From positions 63,522 to 117,474 of the forward strand of contig ML976795.1 in the NCBI GenBank assembly GCA_010015655.1: DNA of 53,953 nt. The letters are read 5' to 3'. The DNA comes from Bimuria novae-zelandiae CBS 107.79. Taxonomy: Eukaryota; Ascomycota; Dothideomycetes; Pleosporales; Didymosphaeriaceae. The notes below the pieces were generated by a model. That model saw only the letters and a program-made list of their open reading frames with translations. It searched no databases and was not told the origin of the DNA. Position numbers and translations under genes: made by a program. Numbering within the stretch: position 1 is the first letter of the stretch; each line of letters starts with the position of its first letter. Positions 32,901 to 45,551 of this stretch are shown in pieces.

Positions 32901-34246
32901 TAGGAACTATTCTTTTTATAGGTTTCTATTACCTTGTGTGATACCTACGTGGCTTATTTCTAAGTGTTGCTAGACCTATGTCTTATAGCTCTATTTATTA
33001 CTTAGTGTCTTCTATCTTAGCTTCGTTCGCTAGATATCCTTCTAGGGTTAGCTTAGGTAGGTTCTTAATCTATCTTGTCTAACGTCCTGTTCTTAGCCGA
33101 AAACTTTAGTAGCTATAATATATTTTAAAAAAGGGTTTTTTTAATCTTATTAACTTTCTTTGGACCCCTTATAGGTCCTAATTATTATTTATATTTATTA
33201 TAACTATTTAGTCCCGTAAGTCCTCGCGAAGGCTTTAAAAATATAATTTTTTTTTAAAAAATTTAATTATACTCCTTAGCTTCTATAGCGTAGTTATTAA
33301 AGTTAAGATTAAAGTTATAAATCTTCTAGTTTTTTTATTATATTATAAGTAAGTAGTTACGCGTGATTTGTCCTACTAGGTAGTTATAAAAGTTATAGTT
33401 TAGTAGCTCTTAAAGGTTAGCTTTAGTGTATCCTAGGTAGTAATCTAGATATATAATTCCCACCGTCGCTACACGTCTTATTAATTAACTAATAATATAT
33501 TTAAGTATATTTCTAAGGTAGTCCCTATCCTCTAAGAGCTTATATTATATTACTATTTTAAAGTAGTAATAATCTTATCATTTACTATTAAAGTAGGCTA
33601 AATTAATAATTTTAGGATAGTAGCTTCTTTCTCAGTTTAAGATAAGCTCTACTATTAATCACTCTAGTAGCCCTATCTATTAGTCTACTTTTAATAACTA
33701 ATTTATACCTCCTATTTTTTAAAAGTATTATTATATTATTAGGAGTTTTTAGTACTTTTTTACTATTTCTTTAGTTAGTTCTTTTACTCCTTATAGTAAA
33801 GTCTAAAAAGTATCTTAGAGGTTAACAAGTGCTTTAACCTTACTTAAGAATTACTATATTTTATTCTTATTAACTCTTACTACCTAGAGTTTAATTATAA
33901 ATAAGGAGGCTATTTTTTTATTTTCCTAACTATTACTTTTTTATAAGCTAATAGCTTACTACGCATAATTATTTACGCTAAGATATAAACCTTTAGTAAA
34001 AAGTACTATTTTTATTTTTATAACTTTTTTATTTAGTAAAGACAGTCTTACTAGCGTTAAGTATCTATTAGGACTCCTTTTTAATTACTTACTAAGGAGG
34101 GTTCTATCTCCTTATAGGTCTAGGCGTTACTATTATAGTATTTATCTATATAAGTCCTTTAACTTCGGGTGCTATTTTATAGCTTTAATTTATAATTATA
34201 TTTAAAATCTACTTATCCCGCGATAGGTAAAAGTAATTAAATTTAA
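29936..34246 (-). pseudogene. LTR-A gag, protease, RT, RNase H and integrase N-terminal half
   Basis: Read right to left. A Gag zinc knuckle at about 32865-32910 is mutated to CYFYYRDTGHYAK-like. RT at 31300-31800 shows NVFIFSSS with KKDHEEKVRTIILKL, YLNIKKSKFYV and KTKYLKFIIK, the usual post-YxDD helix region of gypsy RT; the catalytic motif itself is degraded. RNase H follows at 30.8-31.2 kb. The integrase core starts at about 30120 with GLLKPLLLPK and DLPKSDSCTTI then IIDRLNKDFKFISLL, and breaks at about 29936. AT-rich with continuous TAA/TAG stops. Confidence 0.82.
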
Positions 34247-34407
34247 TATAAAGGTCTAGGTGCTTAAGGAGCTAAAGGTGCTAAAAGAATACTTATAAAT
34301 TTAATAAAAAGTCTAAAGTTAAGTTTTAGGCGTTAAACTTATATATCTAGAGTTCGCATAACCGAGGGTTAAGGATCCGAGGCAATAACTAAACGTAGCC
34401 CATTACA
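34247..34407 (-). repeat. LTR-A 5' LTR (right copy)
   Basis: 161 bp aligned with 3082-3242; the last 60 bp retain more C residues than the left copy. Confidence 0.9.
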
Positions 34408-34520
34408 GTTAACGCGCAGGGTGGACACTACAGTAACGCACTCTAAGTGGCTTTAGCTAAAGGCTATAAGCAAGTGCTTAAAATGCTATTTAATATAGGT
34501 GCTTAAGAAGTTTAGGAACA
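34408..34520 (+). pseudogene. Ankyrin-repeat gene C-terminus
   Basis: Begins with the gttaa duplication and continues the frame left at 3081: VNAQGGHYSNAL-VALAKGYKQVLKMLF and a tail HNFIIRFN before TAG. Stops inside are CAA/CAG-type. It completes the last ankyrin repeat of the split gene. Confidence 0.8.
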
Positions 34521-34862
34521 CAATTTTATAATAAGATTTAATTAGCTACCTTTTTTATTAGTAATATATAACTAGACCTATATAAAGTAATAAGTTTAGT
34601 ATGCTTAAGTAATTATAATGACCTTTTTTTATAAGAGCTTTGTTTAAGCACACGCGAAGAGACCCTATAAATTACCCTTAATAGATAAAATTAGGGTATA
34701 TGCTTATATATGCTAAATATTACTATAACTTTTATATATTTTTTTTCTAAGACAAGCATCGTCTAACCGCTCTAAAAAGTAAAAAAATATTAGTAGTAAT
34801 AGTTAAATAAAAGTTAAAAGCTTAAGTAAGGTTAGATACTATAGATTTAATAATTAATAGTA
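34521..34862. other. AT-rich 3' flank of the ankyrin gene
   Basis: RIP-like AT-rich sequence between the ankyrin tail and the MULE target duplication; I see no gene or repeat in it. Confidence 0.5.
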
Positions 34863-34871
34863 TACTTAAAG

Positions 34872-34936
34872 GGCTGGCGTAATGTGTTCCCCTGTATTTA
34901 AGATTTGTCCCCCTAATGAGATTTGTCCCCCGCGCC
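34872..34936 (+). repeat. MULE left inverted repeat with internal direct repeats
   Basis: GGCTGGCGT followed by two ATTTGTCCCCC units, ending near a CGCG; imperfect reverse complement of 37636-37700. Confidence 0.82.
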
Positions 34937-35067
34937 GGCCACACTTAACTATTGCTAAATAAATTATAACTATCAAAGTGCATTAATATCTAGACCTTAT
35001 AATAGAGACTAATACTTGCTTAAATCTTCTACTAATGCCGCTGTCTCTTATGCGGCCTAAGAGTTTT

Positions 35068-35547
35068 CTATGCCTCTAAAGCCGCCACTACTGCAACGCG
35101 CTTAGGCCGCGGAGTAGGTACGTCCTGAGGCTCAGTAAGTGCATTCTGAGCATCGACTTGCGTAAATCTCTCAGTATAGAAAGCCTCCATATCTCCAAAA
35201 TGATAGTTCCATGCCATAGTTGGAGTATAAGAAGCGAAAAGGCCTTCTGTAGCAAGAGCCATATTCCGCGCTTCAATTAACTCTATAGCGTCGCCTTCCT
35301 GTCCGGTCTCTTTCCAGAAGTTAGTTACTGCGATCATGTCGTGGCACTCGTACAGAAGAGGCTGAGAACGTCGACGCTCGATATCAGCTAGGAATTCCTG
35401 CAACGATGGGGCCCGCCAGGCAGGAGGTGGAGCCACCGTACCAGATACTGCAACAGCCACAGGCGGAGACGAACGAGGGCTGGTAAAAGTAGGCATAGAA
35501 GCAGGCGCAGGTATCGACAGAGATGTACAGGTAGTCATAGGGTCCAC
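35068..35547 (-). CDS. MULE C-terminal or accessory ORF, RIP-spared
   Basis: A 159-codon open frame inside the MULE, downstream of and on the same strand as the transposase. Translation begins MDPMTTCTSLSIPAPAS, has a Pro/Ser-rich stretch, then a predicted helical part (SLQEFLADIERRR, LLYECHDMIAVTNFWKE, MEAFYTERFTQVDAQNAL) and ends PKRVAVVAALEA. The same frame continues upstream of the ATG with only TAA/TAG stops, so the ATG may not be the true start; it could be the C-terminal tail of the transposase. GC content is far above its surroundings. I recognise no domain. Confidence 0.5.
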   Translation of the reverse strand: MDPMTTCTSLSIPAPASMPTFTSPRSSPPVAVAVSGTVAPPPAWRAPSLQEFLADIERRRSQPLLYECHDMIAVTNFWKETGQEGDAIELIEARNMALATEGLFASYTPTMAWNYHFGDMEAFYTERFTQVDAQNALTEPQDVPTPRPKRVAVVAALEA

Positions 35548-35599
35548 ACTTGCAGCAGAAGTAGGAGCTAATACTATAACAGATGTAGTTACTTATTAT

Positions 35600-37560
35600 A
35601 AAGCCTTAGTAAGTATTTAACCCTAGAGTTTGTAATAAGGTTAAAATTAAGGTAAAGAAAGTGGCATACGTTATTTAAAGCTAATAAGTTTTAGTAAGTT
35701 AATACCTTATTTTTTCTTAGGTCTAAGTAGTTAATAGCTTTAAAATAGAATAATATAATTTTAAAAGTAAGCTAACTAATAGTTCTTGCTTACGTTAGTA
35801 GCACTAGTAGTTATTATAAAGATAGTTTAGTTATAATATTAACTAAGCTACTATTACTTTTTATAGCGTATAGTAGTATAGAAGGCCGTTCGTCTTCTTA
35901 AAGAGGCTAGAACATAGATGTCCGCTGCGACCTTCTCTTTACTCTTTCTAATATAGTAGATCCTGTTACCTAATGCGCTCAATCGCGGATGGCGTTAGAA
36001 TGTCGTAGATACCACGAGGCAGGAACGGCATTACATTTAGCTAATCATTAAACTTAATACTATGTTTAAAAGAAGCAAGTTTTTTTTATATATATTATAT
36101 TAGCTCTTTACTATTTACTTAATATACTTAATAACGCGCAATAAGTTACCTCTAAAAGTTATTAAGTAGTTTTTTAACATCTTATATATCCCTTTAATAG
36201 GAGAGCTTATAATCGTGTTATAGTAGTAGTACTAAAAAATCTAGGTAAATACTTACTTTATCCGTGTAAGGTATTTGTCCTTTTATAAGTATCTGCAGAG
36301 TTCTTGCTAATAGCTATAATCTTTAAGTAGATTATTTTATTTTAACTAAAACTCTAGTAGTCTCTTTACGTAGATAAGCTACGCTTATTATCTCTATAAA
36401 TTACTTATAGGATGGCCTTCTTTAAGGCCTAGTAAGTAATAAATATTGGACGACATACCTAAGTCTAACGCTTTATAAAAGAAGTCCTATATTTAGTAGT
36501 CTTCTACTTTTTCTCTTTTATCCTGCTATTAGCGTCCCGCCAGGTCTATTAGACTTTTATTTAAATATACTTATTAATATACTATACGCATAATAGTTAA
36601 GGAACTTTTAAAAATAGTAAGTAAGCTACTATCTTTAACGCCTCTTCTTAATTACTAATAAATACGCGTAGTTATAATACTCTTATTTTTATAAAGAAAT
36701 TTATAATTACCTAATAATAGTCTACTTAGGTCTTATTACTAAGGAAGCAGAAGCTAGTAAAGAAAAAAGTTTATAAGTTAGTATAACTAAGTATATGTAA
36801 AAGTAGAAATTTATATTTATTAGTTTAGTACGTACAGGCTATTAAGAGAACGTTAGGATTTATAAGTAGTTGCTTAATTTACTTTTAGTAGGCGAAGAAG
36901 AGATTTTGCACACGATTTTTAGTATTCTTTTTAATAGTAAAGATCTAGTCCTCCGCAGATAAATTATTTAGTAGTATCTTTATTAGACTTCTCTTATTGA
37001 AATATTTCTTTTAGATTGCCTTCTTCTCGCTCTAGATATTAGTAGTAGAAACTAGTGTGTCTTAATCTTTAGTTTAAATTATAGCTAGTATTTGCATTAG
37101 CTGCACCCTAGCATAGGTTATTAACTTAATTACCTCCTTTTATAATAATATACGCCTACGATAGACATTATATACGCTATAATTAATTAATTATATATAA
37201 TTATATTAGTTATTTTAGATATTTAACTTTTATTACTCGCTAGGCTTTGCCTTAAAAATAATAAGCTTAAAAGGACACTTTATTAAGCGTGTACGTATAC
37301 TTAAGATCTTTACCTTTAATTAATAATTTCTAAATTAATTATACTAATAATAATATCGTGTTGTTTAGAATTATAAGGCTTACTATACTTAAGCACGAAG
37401 CTACAGCTATATTATATACTATAAGCCTTAAAAGTATTATACGCTTCTTTATAAGAGTTATAAAGGAAGTCTAATAGGGGCGTAATAGCTTCTATATTAA
37501 ATTTATAAAATAATAAATAAACTTAATACTAAAGTTTTATTATAATTATATATAAATATA
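35600..37560 (-). pseudogene. MULE transposase, RIP-degraded
   Basis: Read on the minus strand, the region around 36000-36250 gives SPIKGIYKMLKNYLITFRGN followed by LLRVIKYIK and SQYNIYKKNL, the segment typical of MULE/FAR1-type transposases just after the catalytic core, then MPFLPRGIYDILTPSAIERI and YRKSKEKVAADIYVLAS. Upstream (36.3-37.3 kb) the catalytic core is AT-rich and full of stops. Ends are approximate. Confidence 0.75.
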
Positions 37561-37635
37561 ACGGACGCGTCGCACGCTAGTCGGGTAGTAATAAATTATA
37601 TACTAAGTTAAATTAAGCAATTAAGTTCTATTATT

Positions 37636-37700
37636 ACTAGCGCGGAGGACAAATCTTATTAGGGGGACAAATCTTATTAGGGGGACAAATCACGCCAGCC
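37636..37700 (-). repeat. MULE right inverted repeat with internal direct repeats
   Basis: Contains three gacaaatc units, two of them followed by ttattagggg, ending CACGCCAGCC next to the target duplication. Confidence 0.82.
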
Positions 37701-37709
37701 TACTTAAAG

Positions 37710-38050
37710 CTGTTGTAATTTTTATTCCACGGGTTAGCTCTAGGAGAAAGAATAAACGAAGAAAGTATTAAAGCCTAAAAGAAGTCCATATGGGGTCGTT
37801 GTAAGGAATAATCGTTTTCAGAAGCTCGTTTCGTTTCGGCGAAGGGTGTTTTTCGACCAACAGTGATAGACGTTAAACCCTCGCAGATGATCGATATACA
37901 TGAATTCCGGAAGTGACCACCAAATTACCGAACCGTTTGTGAATGAGGCTCCACAATGTACCCAAGAGCCGTACCACTCCTCCAAAAGATAAATACTACC
38001 TTGATTTGATGTGGCCACCGAGCAACTGGCTTCGGCTTGTGCGTGGTGGC
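37710..38050. other. Boundary of the RIP-affected block and 3' flank of the next gene
   Basis: Base composition changes from AT-rich to normal within about 60 bp after the MULE. A short minus-strand open frame (37818-38018) lies downstream of the 483-aa gene but has no recognisable domain, and is more likely 3' UTR or chance. Confidence 0.5.
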
Positions 38051-39599
38051 TTAGTCAACTCCAGCAGACATTCCCTTGCTTTCAAGCATCACCCGTCGCA
38101 TATTAGCGAATATACTCTCGTTAGCCGGGATAGAAGCTTTCGCTTTGACTTCCTCGGTCGTTCGCTTGTTCTTGATCAGACCAGCCTTCATTCGGGCGGA
38201 AAGGTTGGATGCAGTATCGTCAACGCCATGGTGAGCTCCAGCTGCCCCGTTGGTTTTTGTTTTCTTCCATGGACCTGTATCTTCCTCGTCGTCGCTGTCT
38301 ATGATAATAGGTCTCTTCCGTTGAAGCATCACTGGAGGCTTTTGGCTTTTCGGGCCTGTGGGTGAAGTTGCTTTAACACTAGCATCGCTTTCCCCTTCTT
38401 CTGAGTCAAAGTACTCGTCGCCTTCAGCATCCGTGTCTGAAACATCTTGTTCCGAGTCCGAATCAGCAGGGTCTGCTTCTTGTGCATCGTCATTCCGCTC
38501 GTCTTCTGGCTTGGCTTCCGTCGCGACGACAACAGTGGACTGGGAGGCGGAGGAACCGTTACCACTCCTAAGAGTGCTCGTCACATGAGTGCCACCGATG
38601 ATGGGATCGGAAGAACTTACTGCTGCACTCTCCTTTTCAGGCCCATCTGATCCGCTGCTGTCGTCAGATCGCCAGCTGTCAACAAGCTCATTGATTTTCT
38701 CGGCCGAAGAAATCATTCTAAGCGTAGAGACGCTTCGAGTACCGACCTGCTCGTGGCCCTCAGCGTGCACGTAATCCGCGCTTTTGTTTCCCTCCCCATG
38801 TGTGTATTGCTTCATAGCATTCGATTGGCGTGTGAGCGTGGTCATGTAGAGTTCTTCGAGTTTCGCGCAAAGGCTTTGCCACCCAGGCTCAATAATATGT
38901 GTGTGTTTGCGAAAATCCGGGCGCGAGACCGCATCTTTGATGTTCTCGCAGGCCTTCTCATACCACCCGGATGGTGGGTTGACTGCCAGGCCAGCTTCCT
39001 TCAGTTGATTCATGAGCACCGGCTTTGGGAGGAATAGTAACACGAGGAGGCGCGCCCAAGAGAATCGATCCACGCGGCGACTACCCTGGTTGAAGGTATA
39101 TCCTGTCTTCAACATGTGCGGCGCGTCACGAATGACTTCGATAGCGAACGACCAGAAAGGCTTGCAGATTTCTGCAGTCACATCCCCATCGGGACTCTCA
39201 AGAATCTCCTTGAAGTGTGGATTGGAATTTGAGAGCTTTTCGAGGTCGTCCCAGAGCTTGAGCGGCCTGAGAATTGATTGCATGCGGATGGGCCGCGGTT
39301 TGGGCGTGCCTAGCTCTAGATGAAATCATCAGCTAAGCTCTTTGCGCAAAGTAGTAAACAATCGTAGCTAACCTCGTTCAATGATGCAGGTGCACGTCAT
39401 CCATATATGGGGCGTCTCCTTGATCGTATGATTGCCCATAATAGAGTAGAGAAGAGCACGACCTACAGTCGGCATGCCGTTCATGCTCATGAACTTCTTG
39501 ATCTGTGACTCGTCCCAAAATTTGTAGCTGCCGATTTGCTACTTCTTTCGCAAGCTCGAGGAGCTTGAGCAGCACTACCTTGCTAGATGCAGAGGACAT
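38051..39599 (-). CDS. Unknown 483-aa acidic Ser-rich protein, three exons
   Basis: Exons on the minus strand are 39599-39579, 39538-39373 and 39315-38051 (1452 nt with stop). Intron 1 (39539-39578) is only 40 nt, GT..TAG; intron 2 (39316-39372) is 57 nt with a gctgat-type branch site. Splicing joins MSSASSK to QIGSYKFWDES, FMSMNGMPTVGRALLYSI and then to ELGTPKPRPIRMQSIL. Residues 1-210 are globular and unassigned. From about 280 on the protein is disordered, Ser/Asp/Glu-rich (DPADSDSEQDVSDTDAEGDE), with a basic QRKRP, then IIIDSDDEED at about 399-408, which looks like a SUMO-interacting motif, and a second basic cluster WKKTK. A nuclear regulatory or chromatin role is plausible but inferred. 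Shares a promoter region with the gene at 40068. Confidence 0.78.
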
Positions 39600-40067
39600 C
39601 TTGTGTGGATTTAGATCGTGGGTTGGATATGCGGAATTTCAGGCGAGGTCGTGGAGGTGCCGGGTGGAAAATGATGCGCGCGGGGCGCGAGTTGGGTAGA
39701 CCTGGGTGCAGGCACTTAGTTCGCTTCTTGCGGGGCAAGTCAGGCAAGGAGATTGAGTTGAGATTAAGGAAAGGTGAAGCGTAACTGGGAGGTCTTGGTT
39801 GTATGGGCAGGGTGCTTTTATAGCTCGAGGTCCGCTCAAGTGAGTGACTCCAGTGAAAAGGCTAGTCCGCTTTAGGCACTACAACAAAAGTGAAAGCTAG
39901 GTACTTTCCCTATGCACCTACTGATTTCCTTCCCAGCGCAGATTTGTTGGCCATTCTCTTTGCTCCATATCCGCATTGACAACTCTTGCTGCCTAGACTT
40001 CTTCCCACTGTCAATCATCTCTATACTACATCCCGCATAATCTGTTTACGAGTACGACTCGCCGACC
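39600..40067. promoter_or_regulatory. Shared intergenic region of two divergent genes
   Basis: 468 bp between opposite start codons. A TATA-like CTATAAAAGC on the minus strand at 39814-39823 lies about 215 bp upstream of the 483-aa gene's ATG. The plus side has pyrimidine-rich stretches (cttcttcccactg near 39999) before the ATG at 40068, common in fungal promoters. Confidence 0.45.
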
Positions 40068-40844
40068 ATGGGCCAATTCCAAGGCAAGCCACGAGAGCTC
40101 ACAGCGCGTGAGAAAGACCTTGAAGACTTCTTGCGCGAGCAGACAGAGGATTTCGCACGCATATGGCTTGTCATAAGCGATCAGTGGTATAGACCCAAGA
40201 TCGTAAGACCGCTTCATCCGGCAACATTTAGCAAACACTGGCTATTCGGCAAGAAGAAAAATGTCGAGTTCTACGAGGTGGGATACACCGACACTACACA
40301 AGCATATCCTCTGAAGCTGGAACGAGCTCTCAGGACCTGGAACACTTGCTTGAGCAGCGTTTATGTTGTATATGAACGAGTCGAGCAACGCCTCATGTGT
40401 AAGTTTAATATAAAATTATTGAAATGAAGCCTTGTTAACTCTCTAGCTTTACCTCAAGTCCAAAAAGTCGAGTGGATTGGAGTGGTGCCCAATCCCCGCC
40501 TCATGCTCATCTGGAAGGGCACTGGCAGGAATGAAGAAATCATGCGGGAGCATGATTGCCTGCTCATCACAACGTTCAACGATTCTCAATACGTACTCGA
40601 TGTCTCAAGCTGGCAGTTTGGTTACGACGACTTCTTCTTTTCGTGGGCCAATTACAAATCCAACTTCATTGCTCCAGGCCAAGACATCAAAGTGCGAGTT
40701 CCTGCGGACGAATACGCCTGCGTGCACGTGCAGTATGCCGATGAGCTGAGAAGCTTGACCTTCCTTCAGCACTACAGGGAATGGGTTATGCAAGCGAGTG
40801 ACACCACGTTGAAGGAGGTGGGGAAGGGGGTTTCGTTGTTATAA
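40068..40844 (+). CDS. Unknown 242-aa protein, two exons
   Basis: Exons 40068-40398 and 40447-40844 (729 nt with stop); the 48-nt intron has a perfect GTAAGT donor, a gttaac branch-like site and a CTCTAG acceptor. The spliced product starts MGQFQGKPRELTAREKDLED. It has an amphipathic N-terminal helix, an aromatic-rich middle (FSKHWLFGKKKNVEFYEVGY), VEWIGVVPNPRLMLIWKG at the exon 2 start, and a C-terminal half with HDCLLITTFNDSQYVLDVSS followed by WQFGYDDFFFSW. The DCLL/YVLDVSSWQFG pattern looks like a small beta-rich fold, but I cannot name the family. No signal peptide or membrane segment. It converges on the dead sulfatase immediately downstream. Confidence 0.78.
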
Positions 40845-42910
<2,066 letters not shown>

Positions 42911-44400
42911 ATGCCCTTGCTGATCCTACCGCCATCAGCCTCGGTATGCGAATACTTCGGACAACGTTGCCAGCCCGCCAGCGGAGCTAATAGCGTCGTG
43001 CAGGCGGCGTGCTAACCCTGCAGTCCTTCGTCTCCTCCTTCCGCGACGATGCGGCGCACAACGCTCTCGTCAATAGCCTCGCTATCGGCCCGCAGCAGCT
43101 CGAAACGTTCCTCGCCTGCTTTCTCGCATGGCCTATAACGAATCGCTATGCTCGCCGCACGACGCTCGCCCTGGCGTCGGCCACCTTCGAGACCGCCGAT
43201 ACCCACGCTATAGGGACTTCCTACTCCGGGCCATCATCGCCAGGTATAGGCTTGGGCGCTGCGATGGTCGTAGGACCCATGTATAGCTCTGAAATGACAC
43301 CAAAACATCTGCGCGGCCAACTAGGAAGCTTCTCCCAGCTCAATCTCACCGTGTAGGTCGTGCTGTCCCGACGTCGACCCCGCGGGCCCCAGGCTAGCAG
43401 CCCCCGCCATCCTCGCAGCGCAAGCACGACCGGCATACCCTCAGCGGCACTTTCCTCTCGTACTGGGTCGACTGCGGCGTCTTCCAGGGCATTACCGGCC
43501 AGAAGGCCATGCAATGTATATCCCGATCGGCCTGCATATCGTCCCCGCCGCGCTCCTCGGTCTTGGCATGCCCACCATCAGAGTCGACGAGGTGGCTCAC
43601 ACAAAAAGGAAGGCATGAGGAGGCCTGGGAGAGCTTGGAATAGGTACGCGGGAGCGAGTCGGAAGAGGCTGCAGACGAGATGAAGGAGATCCGCACCGGT
43701 GTCGAAATCGAGGCGCGCGAGACGGAAAACTTCCAGGACAAGGCTACGTCGGCATGAACAACCCCTGAGCATGCACATACCCTAATGCATACGACCAGAG
43801 CTACTTGAAGGGCCCAAATTCAAGCGCATTTTTGCCATCTTCGCCTTTTTGTCTCTTTTCCTGTCCAGCAGGCCACCGGAGCCGCCGCGTTCGCTTATTT
43901 CGGTCCACAATACTTCAGACTGCTTGTGGGAGCTGGGGACTAGAATAAAACCCTCCTTTGACCGCACTCTTCGGGGCTGTCAAAGTGGTAGCTCGCGCGA
44001 CCGTCATCTTCGTTCTCTCGGAGCGGGCCGGTCGCCGGCAGGTGCTCATGAGGAGGTGTCTTGATGGCAAAGTGCCAGATCACGACCACCGCCGTCGCAA
44101 AGAACATCCCATCTCTTTCCGACGGGAATACGACGCCCAGTGGCATCGCAATCATCGCCCTCATATATCTCTTCGCACATGCAACTTCAGCTGGGGCCCG
44201 CTCCTATGGCCATACATCTCCGAGATGTTCCCGAGTCGCATCCGAGAGTCAGGCATTACGGTTGGCGCGTCATCCCAACTTCTCTTCCTATCGCTCGTAA
44301 CACCGTACACAATCGTTGATATGGGTTGTTTCGACAACTTCGCATTTCTTGGAACATAAAAGGCCTTTCGCTTGAAGAGATCGCGCATGAAGACTGCGAC
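42911..44400 (+). pseudogene. MFS sugar transporter pseudogene
   Basis: Segments of a hexose/quinate-type transporter in shifting frames: GGVLTLQSFVSSFR (about 43002), LACFLAWPITNRYARR, IGLGAAMVVGPMYSSEMTPK, HLRGQLGSFSQLN, SGTFLSYWVDCGVFQGI (about 43443), PIGLHIVPAALLGLGMPT, ESEEAADEMKEIRTGVEIEA, then FAYFGPQYFRLLVGAGD (about 43888), FGAVKVVARATVIFVLSERA, SWGPLLWPYISEMFPSRIRE (about 44190) and GLSLEEIAHED at the end. The order matches the 12-helix family with its SEM..LRGQL and GR(R) loops. At least five frame shifts and stops make it non-functional. Base composition is normal, so RIP did not cause the decay. Faces away from the sulfatase pseudogene; the two may once have been a functional pair. 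Confidence 0.85.
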
Positions 44401-44440
44401 CTGACCTGACCTGACCTGACCTGACCTGACCTGACCTGAC
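44401..44440 (+). repeat. (CTGAC)8 pentanucleotide microsatellite
   Basis: Eight perfect CTGAC units directly after the last recognisable codons of the transporter pseudogene. Confidence 0.95.
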
Positions 44441-45239
44441 TAAGGGTGAACGCGGAGGCCGATTTGAAGAAGACCATACACATCGAACTAATTTGAGTCT
44501 CCGGGATATAGTTCTCGTGTTCGAGCATGTGCCGATCATGATGCGTTCATTTCCACACGTCTCGCAGTTGTACGATAGGACGATATTCTTGGAAGCCGCA
44601 TTGTAGGGTATCGTCCGACTGCGATGTGTCATATGCAATATACACATACACATCACCATTACGACTGTTAGCTGATACCATTAAGCGTCGTTTTGTACTT
44701 AGCACAAGTGGCCCATGAGCGTGTTGTAAAGACCAGCAGAACAACCGTAATTGCAGCGACGGTCCAAATACAGCTCCAAGACTCGTATCTCGGTCACAAA
44801 CCAAGCCTTCTATCTTCCATCCGAGACCAAATCAAATCGTTGGCCTGTGTTGGACTCAAAGAAGTGTCCCGGGATTTGTGTCCCAGTCGATCCGTTCCAT
44901 GGTTGATCAAAATTTCCCGTATGGATCCAGAAGTAGAGACAGGGTCAAGTATTCCAGCATTTCTTTCTGCTCTTTTCTTTGCGATCCAGGTAAGTTCCCA
45001 GGTCATTCGAGCGCTTTTGCGATACAGTCGGTTCTTGTTCAGTCCAACTTTCTTCAGTCCGGAATACAGGACCACGTCGCTCTTGAATCTTCATGGCAAA
45101 CCATCTCTAGCTCGGCTTCGAAAGTCAAACATGTTGAAATTCGAGAGAACGATCCTACTTTTCTGTCAGAGCATACTTAGATTGCCTGCGGAAAGGTGCA
45201 AGTTCATACTGACCATTTCCGAGAATCGTAGGCATAAAC

Positions 45240-45551
45240 CTTTCTCTCAGAGTCTTCTGATACGAAGAGCACGCGGAACGCAATCGCCGAAGTAGGTGCA
45301 CATCCGCCGATAGGATCCATACACCTTGTCAGCATCTGTCAATCAAGTATCAAGGTAAGACTCACACCCCACTCATCATCTTCCAACAGGTTTGTCGGAT
45401 CGGTCTCTCGTTCAAGCTTCTCATCCAACGTCTCGACGTCGTCCATGTCACACCACAAATCCATTTCTCTTGCCAGACACATCATCTCTTTCGGACCATC
45501 CACAAGGCCCAACAACACACGTTCCGATAGTCGGCAACCTCTGATCATCAC
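45240..45551 (-). pseudogene. Possible gene fragment of unknown family
   Basis: The minus frame from 45551 reads GCRLSERVLLGLVDGPKEMM and WCDMDDVETLDEKLERETDP then LLEDDEW, with protein-like composition. At 45373 a GTGAGT donor-like site follows, and a further protein-like stretch VYGSYRRMCTYFGDCVPRAL lies at about 45250-45310. Joining them in frame needs an intron of 30 nt, too short for normal splicing, so this may be a decayed gene. No family recognised. Confidence 0.25.

Larger units (their letters stand above)
3082..34407 (-). mobile_element. LTR-A: outermost Ty3/gypsy chromovirus-like retrotransposon hosting all others in the nest
   Basis: Two 161-bp LTRs (3082-3242 and 34247-34407) flank the element, with gttaa duplicated at 3077-3081 and 34408-34412. 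A polypyrimidine run just inside the left LTR is the polypurine tract of the other strand, so gag-pol runs on the minus strand from right to left. After removal of nested insertions the element is about 7.5 kb. Gag lies near 33-34 kb, reverse transcriptase near 31.3-31.8 kb, and the integrase is split: N-terminal half near 29.95-30.1 kb, catalytic C-half plus chromodomain-type region near 25.8-26.77 kb. It is very AT-rich and RIP-destroyed. Confidence 0.9.
34872..37700 (-). mobile_element. Mutator-like (MULE) DNA transposon
   Basis: Nine-base duplication tacttaaag at 34863-34871 and 37701-37709, the length typical of Mutator elements. Ends start GGCTGGCGT and carry imperfect inverted repeats of about 60 bp built of repeated gatttgtccccctaatgag-type units (about two on the left, three on the right). 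The minus strand encodes a MULE transposase. RIP-mutated except at about 35070-35570. Confidence 0.88.

Noticed and set aside
34872..37700. CRISPR-like reading of the repeated gggggacaaatc units
   Set aside because: The units sit in transposon termini with a 9-bp target duplication, and the host is a fungus.
38329..39323. Overlapping plus and minus ORFs of 60-100 codons
   Set aside because: Out-of-frame shadows of the 483-aa gene.
44288..44659. Minus ORFs with repeated RSGQV peptide
   Set aside because: The repeat is just the translated (CTGAC)8 microsatellite.
44693..45295. 200-codon plus-strand ORF
   Set aside because: No domain, irregular composition, no intron support; overlapping minus frames look equally protein-like. 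Length alone is not convincing at this GC content.
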